Shown piece after piece: positions 50,510 to 58,655 of a stretch of DNA of 64,000 nucleotides (position 1 is the first letter of the stretch; every line of letters begins with the position of its first letter). Under the pieces are notes generated by a model. That model worked only from the letters and a program-made list of their open reading frames with translations, did not search any database and was not told the origin of the DNA. This stretch comes from Larkinella punicea (GTDB taxonomy: Bacteria; Bacteroidota; Bacteroidia; Cytophagales; Spirosomataceae), in contig NZ_QOWE01000001.1 in assembly GCF_003334855.1 (NCBI RefSeq), forward strand, positions 124,001 through 188,000, written 5' to 3'. A program made the position numbers and the translations under genes.

Positions 50510-50689
50510 ATGGTTCCTTTTTCTCAATCCGCACCCGCCCACACCCTCATGGCTTTGAAAATCGCACTCTTTATCGTGTTTCAGAATAAACCGCTGATGG
50601 TTTTCAGACTGTCCTGCTATTCGGTCCTGATTCGAGTACTGGTATTCACGCATGTCCTGATTTTACCTCCGGGGTTTTATCGGCGGTAA
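50510..50689 (+). CDS. Possible 59-residue small hydrophobic protein
   Basis: An ATG frame four bases after the second paralogue, with two hydrophobic stretches (MALKIALFIVFQ and SVLIRVLVFTHVLILPPG) that could be short membrane segments. It ends one base before the convergent toxin gene. Spacing suggests co-transcription, but nothing else supports it. Confidence 0.33.
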   Translation: MVPFSQSAPAHTLMALKIALFIVFQNKPLMVFRLSCYSVLIRVLVFTHVLILPPGFYRR

Positions 50690-51043
50690 TCACAGTTTTC
50701 GCTGCCGAATTCCATCTTCGTCAATGACCGTAAAATGGTTTAGAATGTCAATCTTACCGGTCGAAAGTAAGTCAATCAAAATTTTAGCAGCATCATCAGG
50801 AGTGTTGCCTTTTCGACGAAAATAAACAACCGCCGGTGGGGATTCCAATCGATAACGGAATAAAAGCTCTCCGTAATCCCGGTCAAAAGTCAAGATGATC
50901 AGTTGCTCAGCAACGGCCTGAGCCAGAACCTGCGTATCTTTCCACCCACCATTTGTTTCGGAGATACTAATCACGTCATAGCCTTCCGCACGCAGCCGTC
51001 GAATACTTGGACCCGGAAAATTTTCATTGGCAAGAAACCGCAT
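50690..51043 (-). CDS. DUF5615 PIN-like toxin
   Basis: A 117-residue protein of the DUF5615/Mut7-C-like PIN superfamily. MRFLANENFPGPSIRRLRAE carries the first acidic site and LTFDRDYGELLF the second. Family members are toxins paired with DUF433 antitoxins. The start overlaps the upstream DUF433 stop (TGATG). Confidence 0.88.
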   Translation of the reverse strand: MRFLANENFPGPSIRRLRAEGYDVISISETNGGWKDTQVLAQAVAEQLIILTFDRDYGELLFRYRLESPPAVVYFRRKGNTPDDAAKILIDLLSTGKIDILNHFTVIDEDGIRQRKL

Positions 51044-51279
51044 CAGGCAGTGGCTTTAAACGGGAAATAGAGTTCCTGACGCAAACACTCGTTCAGGTAG
51101 AAAAAAACCGCCCGAATGTCTTCGCGTGTCAGTCTTGGATAGCTTTCCAATATCATTTCTTCCGTCCACCCCTTCCCGTAAAGTTCAAGCAGTAACTCTA
51201 CTGAAATGCGGGTGTTTTTAATGACCGGTTTGCCAAGCAGTATCTCAGGGTCAGAATGTATATAATTTCTCCAGTTCAT
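51043..51279 (-). CDS. DUF433 antitoxin
   Basis: A 78-residue protein of the DUF433 family, small winged-helix-like antitoxins. Marks are HSDPEILLGKPVIKNTRISV and YGKGWTEEMILESYPRLTRE. The ATG at 51279 gives the normal family start (an upstream in-frame codon at 51309 would overlap priA). It is coupled to the DUF5615 toxin by a one-base overlap. Confidence 0.9.
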   Translation of the reverse strand: MNWRNYIHSDPEILLGKPVIKNTRISVELLLELYGKGWTEEMILESYPRLTREDIRAVFFYLNECLRQELYFPFKATA

Positions 51280-51299
51280 CGTACAATGTATAGACAATT

Positions 51300-53804
51300 T
51301 TACAAACAATCCACATCCGCCACCACCGTCACGGCTTTCAACCCCTTGTCGCTCAACAACTCATTGATTTTTTCCAGGATAAACACCTTGGCGGCTTTGG
51401 GACTGATGGTGCGTTCGAGCTTGATCAGAATCGTGTACAGATACTGGTTGCGAATACGCTCAACCAGCGGCACTTCCGGCCCCAAAACCCGCGCTTCACC
51501 GAGCTTTTCGGTCAGCGTGTCAACCAGCCGCTGGGCCGCGTTCTGACTGACGCTCTGCTCGGCGTGCCGGACCGTCAGCTTGATGAGCCGCGAAAAGGGC
51601 GGATAGTTGTAGTTTTCCCGCTCCACAATTTCTTCCTCAAACAGCCCCCGGTAATCGTTTTCCAGAATTTTGAGCAAAACCGCCTGCTGCGGATTGCTGG
51701 TCTGAATCAGCACTTTGCCGCGCCGGTCGGCGCGACGACCGGCGCGGCCGCTGACCTGCGTAATCATCTGAAACGCCCGTTCGATGGCCCGGAATTCCGG
51801 GTAGTGAATCATCCGGTCGGAGTCGAAAATGCCAACCAGGCTGACGTTGCCGAAATCCAGCCCCTTGCTGATCATCTGCGTTCCGACCAGAATATCGACG
51901 TTGCCGCCTTCAAACTCCGAGATAATCTGCTGATACGCATTCTTGGCTCGCGTCGTGTCCAGATCCATCCGCTGAATCCGGGCTTCGGGAAACACAATCT
52001 GAAGCTGATCTTCCAGTTTTTCCGTCCCAAAACCGATGGTCCGCACCTTGAACGAACCGCAGGCCGGGCAGCTTTTCGGCACCGGATCTTTGTGGCCGCA
52101 ATAGTGACAACGCATCTCGGCATCGCGCATGTGGTAAGTCAGGCTGACGTCGCAGTTGGGACACCGGCCCGTCCATTCACAGTCTTCACATTGCAGATAG
52201 GGTGAATACCCACGCCGGTTCTGAAACAGAATGCTCTGCTCTTTCCGCTCCAGATTTTGCCGCAACTGATCGAGCAAGACCGACGAAAACTCGTTTTTCA
52301 TCTTCTTCTGCTGCTTTTCCAGCCGGGTGTTCACCAGCACAATGTCGGGCAGCATGGCGTCGCCGTAGCGTTGCAGCAGTTCAACAAAACCGTAGCGGCC
52401 CTGTTGGGCGTGGTAGTAGCTTTCGATGGAAGGCGTGGCCGAACCCAACAGCACCTTGGCTTTTTGCCAATGCGCAATCATCATGGACACGTCGCGGGCG
52501 TGGTAGCGCGGGGCCGGGTCATGCTGCTTATACGACGTTTCATGTTCTTCATCCACGATGATCAGCCCGAGGTTATCGAACGGCAGAAAAATAGCCGAGC
52601 GAACGCCCACCACAAACTGGTATTGCCCGTCTACAATGCCCTTCCAGACTTCCACCCGTTCGTTGTCCGAGAATTTGGAGTGGTAAATCCCCATTTTATC
52701 GCCAAAAACCTTTTTCAGACGAACGACGATCTGGGTGGTCAGCGCAATTTCGGGCAGCAGATACAACACCTGCGAACCACTCTCCAGCGCATTCTGAATG
52801 AGGTTGATGTAGACTTCCGTTTTGCCGCTTCCGGTAATACCGTGGAGCAGCACAATGTCTTTTTCGTTGAACTGGCTGATGACGTCGTCGCAGGCTTTTT
52901 GCTGAATGTCAGTCAGTTTCACCTCTACATTTTGCATATCTTCGTCGCCAAAACGCGGAACGATGATCTCGAAGGTTTCAAATACCTGGTTTTTGATCAG
53001 CGTTTGCAGCGACGACTGCGACACCTCATCGTCCTGATTCAGAATGGTTTTATCGAGTCCTTTGCGGTTTAGCGCGGGATTGTTCAAAACCGGCACGTAG
53101 CTCAGGTATTTCATGACCACTTCCTGCTGCTTCGGCGACTTTTCCAGTCCGTTAATCAGACTCAGCATCACTTCCCGGTTTTCGTATTTTTCCGTCAGCC
53201 GGACTTTCCGCACCATCTTTGGCACGTACTTCTCCCGCACTTCGTCGAAAACGATCACCGCCCGTTTGCCCACGAGGAGTTTAATCGTGCCCGGCACGTT
53301 GGTCTCTCCCACCAGCCGACCCAGTTCTTCGTACGACAGCGACGAATGCTTTTTGAGTTCGTCCAGCAAGCGCACTTCGTCATCCGTCAGCAATTCGGGA
53401 TAATCGAAATCCGGGTTATACTGCACTTTCGACTGGCTCGTAATTTTCAGTCCCGACGGCAGGGCCACGTTCAGCACATCGCCGATGTTGCAGAGGTAAT
53501 ATTCAGCCATCCAGGCAAATAGCTCCAGTTGATAGCCGGTAATCAACGGGTATTCATCCAGCAATTCGAGGATGTATTTGGCCTGATAGGCATTCGGTGG
53601 CTGGTGATGAATGCGCCCCACCACCGCCGTATAGACCCGGTTTTTGCCAAACGGCACAATCACCCGCGCGCCCACTTTCAGCTTTTCCACCATGTCGCGC
53701 GGCACGCGGTAGGTAAAAAGTTTCGGAATCGGAACGGGGATAATCAGGTCAGCGAAATAGGTAGTCTCTTCGTCGAAAGCAAATGTCTGGGGCAGCGATT
53801 GCAC
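51300..53804 (-). CDS. priA: Primosomal protein N' / replication restart helicase PriA
   Basis: An 834-residue superfamily 2 helicase. The N-terminal DNA-binding part begins FADLIIPVPIPKLFTYRVP. Walker A is LLHGITGSGKTEVYINLI; the DEAD-type box is IIVDEEH. The zinc-binding insertion has paired Cys motifs (CEDCEWTGRCPNC, RCHYCGH, CPACG). VLIQTSNPQQ and GRAGRRADRRGKV belong to the helicase C-terminal half. It reloads DnaB at stalled forks. This is a core chromosomal gene bounding the accessory region. Confidence 0.97.
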   Translation of the reverse strand: MQSLPQTFAFDEETTYFADLIIPVPIPKLFTYRVPRDMVEKLKVGARVIVPFGKNRVYTAVVGRIHHQPPNAYQAKYILELLDEYPLITGYQLELFAWMAEYYLCNIGDVLNVALPSGLKITSQSKVQYNPDFDYPELLTDDEVRLLDELKKHSSLSYEELGRLVGETNVPGTIKLLVGKRAVIVFDEVREKYVPKMVRKVRLTEKYENREVMLSLINGLEKSPKQQEVVMKYLSYVPVLNNPALNRKGLDKTILNQDDEVSQSSLQTLIKNQVFETFEIIVPRFGDEDMQNVEVKLTDIQQKACDDVISQFNEKDIVLLHGITGSGKTEVYINLIQNALESGSQVLYLLPEIALTTQIVVRLKKVFGDKMGIYHSKFSDNERVEVWKGIVDGQYQFVVGVRSAIFLPFDNLGLIIVDEEHETSYKQHDPAPRYHARDVSMMIAHWQKAKVLLGSATPSIESYYHAQQGRYGFVELLQRYGDAMLPDIVLVNTRLEKQQKKMKNEFSSVLLDQLRQNLERKEQSILFQNRRGYSPYLQCEDCEWTGRCPNCDVSLTYHMRDAEMRCHYCGHKDPVPKSCPACGSFKVRTIGFGTEKLEDQLQIVFPEARIQRMDLDTTRAKNAYQQIISEFEGGNVDILVGTQMISKGLDFGNVSLVGIFDSDRMIHYPEFRAIERAFQMITQVSGRAGRRADRRGKVLIQTSNPQQAVLLKILENDYRGLFEEEIVERENYNYPPFSRLIKLTVRHAEQSVSQNAAQRLVDTLTEKLGEARVLGPEVPLVERIRNQYLYTILIKLERTISPKAAKVFILEKINELLSDKGLKAVTVVADVDCL

Positions 53805-54118
53805 AATGGGTACGGCTTTATTTCTTATAGCAAGTTAGCAATTGCCACGATAAGTTCCTTTGTTACTTTCTTCGGCTGGCTCTTCCGGAACGTAAAATCG
53901 TTACTACTAACTATTGATTCATGGCGCATTTGCCAGCAATTTTAGGAGGATTTCACACCGCCTACATGCCGTACATACCTGAATATCAGCACGCAAAAAG
54001 CACTCCATTCAAATTTCCTACCAAAACCGCTGACATGCGCCGGGAAAGCCGGATGAATCATTGACGAAGCAATTGGTCTGTTCATTCGCAGCCTGCACAA
54101 CCTTTACATCCGTGTTTT
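53805..54118. other. Intergenic region between priA and the kinase operon
   Basis: These 314 bases separate divergent genes and should contain both promoters. I found no exact TAnnTTTG element, repeat or small gene. A purine-rich TTTTAGGAGGATTT lies at 53940-53953 without an adjacent start codon. Confidence 0.5.
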
Positions 54119-55981
54119 ATGCAAACGCAACTTCTTACCTACACATTAAGCCAGAAATTGGGGGAAGGCGGTATGGCCACCGTCTGGTATGCCGAGAATT
54201 CGCTCGGGAAACGCTTTGCGATCAAGATCCTCAAACCCGGCATGGAAGTCAAAGAAAAACTGGCCGAACGGTTTCGGCTCGAAGCGAAGATGATGGTGAG
54301 CCTGGAACATCCGCACATCCGGCAGGTCATCGACTACCACGAAGATGCGACGACAATGGCCATCATCATGGAATACCTGGAAGGCCAGGACCTGGGGCAG
54401 TATCTGATCGAGCAAGGCCCGGTTTCGGAAAAGCAGGCGATTCAGTGGTTTACCGACATGCTGGATGCGGTGGCCTACGTGCATCAGAAAAACTACATCC
54501 ACCGGGACATCAAACCCACCAACCTGTTTCTGACCCGCAACGGCTCCATCAAGGTGATGGATTTCGGAATTGCCAAGATCGTGGATGCCAACCTGGAACT
54601 GACCGAAACCAACACCAACATCGGCTCCCCGCAGTATATGAGTCCGGAACAAATCACGACGCCCAAAGCGATCGATCACCGAACCGATATTTATTCCCTG
54701 GGCGTGACGCTCTACGCACTCCTGACGGGCAAAAAACCGTATGACGACTCGTTGGGTTCAGCCTTCACCGTTCAGGCCGAAATCGTAAAAAAAACACTGC
54801 CGGTGGTTCCGGGCGTATCCGACCGCGTCAATGCCGTCATTCAGAAAGCCACCCGGAAGAAGCCCGCGGATCGTTTTCAGAGCTGCGACGAATTCAAGGA
54901 AGCCCTGACGGGGGTTAAGTCCATCGTCGTGGATCTGGAAGACGAAAAAACGTTGATCCGAAACCAGGATCAGAATCTGCGGAACCTGCCCGAAGATATT
55001 CGGAAAAATACCGCCCTGCCTTTGGAGGAAACCGTGAACAAAGAAGCCGATCAGCCCAAAAAAACGGACACGAAGCAAAACGAAAAAGAGAAAAAACCGA
55101 AGACGAGCCGCAACCTGCTGATCGGACTCGGTTCGCTGATTGTTTTGGTTGGACTTCTTTTGGGGGGCTGGACGTATCTGGTGAAGGCGGACATTACCAA
55201 AGGCATCGAACTGGCGAACAAGGGCGATTATACCGAAGCCTTTCACCTACTCTACAAACACCGCGAATCGCCCTTTATGACGCCCGAAGGCATCAATCAC
55301 CTGGGCTATATGTACGGAACGGGAACAGGAACCCAGCGCGACTACACGGAGGCTTTGCGCTGGTACTGGAAAGCCGCCGATCAGGGGTATCTGCTCAGTT
55401 TGAACAACATCGGTGCCCTGTACCAATACGGTTTAGGCGTCGGCATCGACTACTACAAAGCCCGGGACTGCTACGAAAGAGCGGCTGCCGGTGGGATTGT
55501 CAAAGCCAAATACAATCTGGGTGAACTGTATTTCAACGGCAACGGTGTCAACCGGAATTATTACGAATCGGTTCGTCTGTTCCGGGAGGGTGCCGATGGC
55601 GGGGATGCCAGCGCCCAGTTTAAATTGGGGTTGTCGTACCAGTATGGTTATGGGATCAACCGGGATTATCAGCAGGCGGAATACTGGTTCCGGAAATCGG
55701 CGGCCCAACGCAATGCCGAAGCCCAGAATTCGCTGGGCGTCCTGTATTATTCCGGCAACATCGGCAGCAACGGCGTCGATTACGGAACGGCCCGGTTCTG
55801 GTATGAGAAAGCGGCTGAGCAGAACAACATCTATTCGCTCTACAACCTGGGCGTTTTGTACGATAACGGGCTGGGCGTCATCAAAAACTGGCCGGTGGCC
55901 GTCGCCTATTACCAGAGAGCTGCCCGGCTGGGGTATGCCGATGCGCAGAAACGATTGAATCAATACGCCATTCGCTGGTAG
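54119..55981 (+). CDS. Membrane Ser/Thr protein kinase with C-terminal Sel1 repeats
   Basis: A 620-residue eukaryotic-type kinase. The glycine loop KLGEGGMATVW, Lys36 (FAIKIL), catalytic loop HRDIKPTN (Asp130), DFGIAK (Asp148) and GSPQYMSPEQ are complete. A basic linker leads to one transmembrane helix (~336-357, LIGLGSLIVLVGLLLGGW). About six Sel1-like repeats (~395-610; NHLGYMYGTGTG, YNLGELYFNGNG, FKLGLSYQYGYG) are outside the membrane and probably bind proteins. It heads an eight-gene co-directional cluster with FHA proteins (phospho-Thr readers) and a PP2C phosphatase. Confidence 0.94.
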   Translation: MQTQLLTYTLSQKLGEGGMATVWYAENSLGKRFAIKILKPGMEVKEKLAERFRLEAKMMVSLEHPHIRQVIDYHEDATTMAIIMEYLEGQDLGQYLIEQGPVSEKQAIQWFTDMLDAVAYVHQKNYIHRDIKPTNLFLTRNGSIKVMDFGIAKIVDANLELTETNTNIGSPQYMSPEQITTPKAIDHRTDIYSLGVTLYALLTGKKPYDDSLGSAFTVQAEIVKKTLPVVPGVSDRVNAVIQKATRKKPADRFQSCDEFKEALTGVKSIVVDLEDEKTLIRNQDQNLRNLPEDIRKNTALPLEETVNKEADQPKKTDTKQNEKEKKPKTSRNLLIGLGSLIVLVGLLLGGWTYLVKADITKGIELANKGDYTEAFHLLYKHRESPFMTPEGINHLGYMYGTGTGTQRDYTEALRWYWKAADQGYLLSLNNIGALYQYGLGVGIDYYKARDCYERAAAGGIVKAKYNLGELYFNGNGVNRNYYESVRLFREGADGGDASAQFKLGLSYQYGYGINRDYQQAEYWFRKSAAQRNAEAQNSLGVLYYSGNIGSNGVDYGTARFWYEKAAEQNNIYSLYNLGVLYDNGLGVIKNWPVAVAYYQRAARLGYADAQKRLNQYAIRW

Positions 55982-56004
55982 AAGATCCTAAACCCCTGAA
56001 CGAC

Positions 56005-56697
56005 ATGACACCCGATGGTTCCAGGCGGTCGGCCCTGCGCGTGATCCGCATTGGAAAGAACAAAGACAACGATGTGGTTCTCGAAAAACCGGGAATCAGC
56101 CGGTATCACGCCCGACTCACGCTCTACACCGACTTTCTGGGGTTGCTGGAAGACCTCGACTCTACCTACGGAACGGAGGTGGACGGACGCCGGATTGTGC
56201 AGAAAATGATTACGCCCGGCAGTGCCGTGGTGCTGGGAACCATCGTGCGGCTGGACGTCAAAACGCTGTTCGATCAGGTTAGTCCACGGGTTTTGCCGCC
56301 CCCGGTTCCACCCCTGCCGAACCTGGGGCCAGGTTCTCAACCGGGTCTGACCGGAGGAAAACCGCCGGTTTTTGCGGAAGAATTCAAACGGCTAAGCTGG
56401 CACTTTGAACAGTATACCGGAGCCAAACAGGAAATTCTAACCGGTGATCCGAAGAAAAAAGCCTGGGTTCGCGTGGCCGTTGGCTGGGTTCCTTTCGCCG
56501 GGTTTCCCCTCGCATCACTCATCGATGCCTACGTTTTCAATACCAGCGAACGGGTTCAGGTGCTGGATGAAGCGTTCCGGCGCGACTACAAATGCCCGAA
56601 CCCCGCTTGTCAGCAGTTTCTGGGTTACGTTCCCTATGCCGAGTTGCTCCGTCAGCGCCAATGCCGGTTTTGCAAATGCCTGTGGGTCGATTCGTGA
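56005..56697 (+). CDS. FHA-domain protein with C-terminal zinc ribbon (FHA-1)
   Basis: A 230-residue cytoplasmic protein. The FHA core at ~10-70 has IRIGKNKDNDVVL, GISRYHARL and DSTYGTEVDG, with the phospho-Thr-binding Arg/Ser/Asn-type residues. A Pro-rich linker follows. The C terminus has two Cys pairs (CPNPACQQF and CRFCKC), a likely zinc ribbon. A hydrophobic segment near ~155-175 (VAVGWVPFAGFPLASLIDAY) could be buried or membrane-associated. It starts 23 bases after the kinase and is a probable substrate or adaptor. Confidence 0.85.
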   Translation: MTPDGSRRSALRVIRIGKNKDNDVVLEKPGISRYHARLTLYTDFLGLLEDLDSTYGTEVDGRRIVQKMITPGSAVVLGTIVRLDVKTLFDQVSPRVLPPPVPPLPNLGPGSQPGLTGGKPPVFAEEFKRLSWHFEQYTGAKQEILTGDPKKKAWVRVAVGWVPFAGFPLASLIDAYVFNTSERVQVLDEAFRRDYKCPNPACQQFLGYVPYAELLRQRQCRFCKCLWVDS

Positions 56698-56809
56698 CCA
56701 ATAAAAACTTTTTTCGCTCAGGCACTGACATCCGGGCTGCTCCCCGGATAAAAACGTAGAAACCGCTTCAAACGCGGCTCAAAAAACTCACTGATTAAAT
56801 CTTCCGACG

Positions 56810-57916
56810 ATGAACTCCTCTTCCGAATCCTTCGACCATCCGACGCAAGCAGGAAAACCCGGTGGCAAAAAACTGACCGCCCAACAAAAAGCCACCATTT
56901 TCGCCGGTCTGGGTGGCGTGACCCTGCTGGCCGGTGGCAGCGCCCTCGCCTGGGGCATGAGCCAGGACGGGGAAATCAACGAAAACCACCCGGAAACCGA
57001 AACCAAACCAGCTTCTGAAACCAGGGTTGAAAAACCGAAACCGGCTACCGAATCAACGCCATCAAAAACTGAAACCAACAACCCTACTCCTTCCGGCGAA
57101 CCCATGATTGCTACGCATGTTACCGATGAAATGTCTTTCGAAGACGCTTTCAAAACCGCTCGCCAGGAAGTTGGCCCCGGCGGTTATTTTGAGTGGAATG
57201 GTCAGCTTTACAATACCTATTACAAGGAAGAATGGAATGCGCTTTCGGTGGAAGAACGTCAGGAGTATGCCGCGACCGTTCGCGATGAGCAGACGCCCGA
57301 AACGGATCATACCACCCCGCCTTCGTCATCGACCAGTTCTCCTGCCGGCCAGGCCGACATTCAGGTGGGTGATTATGAGGGTCGTAACGTCGCGCTGGCC
57401 GACATTGATCACGACGGCGACGCGGAAGTCATTGCTTTCGATGCAACGACGGGCGTTGTCGACATCAACAACGACGGCCTGATGGACACCCGCGTTGAGC
57501 TTGACCCCGACACCCACCAAATCGTTGCCCGGGCTCCGCTGGCCACGCCCTTCGAAGCCCCGAAAATGAGCAATCTGAATACCGACACGACCACCCCGGT
57601 TTCGACCGAACCGACACCGGAAGTGGAAGTGATCACGGTGACGCACGAAGGCGTTGAGCTCAACATGGCGGATTACGACCACGATGGCTATGTGGATGTG
57701 GCGGTTTACGATCATAAAATTGCAGTGGCCGATACCGATGGCGACCATGTGTTCGACACCAAAATGGCCCTGGATTCGACCGGAAACGTGGTGGCCACCG
57801 CTCCGTTGGAAAAGCCGTTCGAGGCTCCGACCGTGGAGAGTGTGTCGCCCGAAGAAGACCCGACCGTCGCCACGGATTATGACAACAATGCCGACGTCAG
57901 TGAGTGGGTTGCCTGA
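56810..57916 (+). CDS. Single-pass membrane protein with DxDxDG calcium-type loops
   Basis: A 368-residue protein of unknown family. After ~25 cytoplasmic residues there is one transmembrane helix (TIFAGLGGVTLLAGGSALAW), then a disordered Thr/Pro/Glu linker and an acidic outside region. Four calcium-binding-type loops are visible: DIDHDGDAE, DINNDGLMD, DYDHDGYVD and DTDGDHVFD, arranged as two similar repeat units (LADIDHDGDAEVIAFD and MADYDHDGYVDVAVYD). They resemble FG-GAP/thrombospondin-3 or EF-hand loops. It sits 112 bases after FHA-1 and may be a sensor or phosphorylated substrate of the module. Confidence 0.7.
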   Translation: MNSSSESFDHPTQAGKPGGKKLTAQQKATIFAGLGGVTLLAGGSALAWGMSQDGEINENHPETETKPASETRVEKPKPATESTPSKTETNNPTPSGEPMIATHVTDEMSFEDAFKTARQEVGPGGYFEWNGQLYNTYYKEEWNALSVEERQEYAATVRDEQTPETDHTTPPSSSTSSPAGQADIQVGDYEGRNVALADIDHDGDAEVIAFDATTGVVDINNDGLMDTRVELDPDTHQIVARAPLATPFEAPKMSNLNTDTTTPVSTEPTPEVEVITVTHEGVELNMADYDHDGYVDVAVYDHKIAVADTDGDHVFDTKMALDSTGNVVATAPLEKPFEAPTVESVSPEEDPTVATDYDNNADVSEWVA

Positions 57917-57953
57917 TTCTTTTCGCCTGTAACATCCTTTCCTTCGACTCATC

Positions 57954-58640
57954 ATGAACGTTCAGGAACTCACGCTCACGTGCGGAAATCCAGCCTGCCG
58001 GGCGCGGCTTACGGTTCGGGTTAAAGTCCCGACGCAGGCCAAGGAGGTCAAATGCCCGAAATGCGGTTACCTCAATCCCCTCCCCCAGACTCTGTCGGCA
58101 CCCGAACAACCCGCGGATGGAGAAACGCTGATCCGGGAAAAAGACAACGAGGAGACGTGGATTAAAACGCCCGGTGACGCCAAACCGCCCCTGCCGGAAA
58201 TCCTGGGCTGGCTGATCGTTCATGATGAAAAGACGGCCGCGCAAACCTTCAATCTAAAAAAAGGACGCAACACCGTAGGTCGGGTTTCCCAAAAATCACC
58301 TTCTGATCTGATGATTCAAACGGAAGACCGGTATATGAGCCGCCCGCATTGTACGCTCGACGTGAAGATCAACAAGATGGGACAGGTCGATTACGTGCTT
58401 CAGGATGGAGCCGCCCAACCCGATGGTACCCGAAAAAACAGCCAGAACGGAACCTTCCTCAACGGCCAGGAACCCGCCCTGCACCCTTCGGAACAAATCT
58501 ATCTGAAAGATGGCGACACCATCCAGATCGGCGAAACCAAAATGGTGCTGAAAACCTTCCGGATGTCCGAATCCCTGCAAAAAGCCCATCGCCAGGTGGA
58601 AGGAAGTGACTACACCCGCACCATTTTATCCTTTACCTAA
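57954..58640 (+). CDS. Zinc-ribbon plus FHA-domain protein (FHA-2)
   Basis: A 228-residue cytoplasmic protein with the inverse order of FHA-1. An N-terminal zinc ribbon (CGNPACRARL, CPKCGYLNPLP) precedes an FHA domain at ~100-205 (GRNTVGRVSQKSPSDL, MSRPHCTLDV, NGTFLNGQE). It lies 37 bases after the membrane protein and 15 before the phosphatase. It is likely a reader of phospho-Thr made by the kinase. Confidence 0.88.
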   Translation: MNVQELTLTCGNPACRARLTVRVKVPTQAKEVKCPKCGYLNPLPQTLSAPEQPADGETLIREKDNEETWIKTPGDAKPPLPEILGWLIVHDEKTAAQTFNLKKGRNTVGRVSQKSPSDLMIQTEDRYMSRPHCTLDVKINKMGQVDYVLQDGAAQPDGTRKNSQNGTFLNGQEPALHPSEQIYLKDGDTIQIGETKMVLKTFRMSESLQKAHRQVEGSDYTRTILSFT

Positions 58641-58655
58641 AACCGGCCCACGCCC

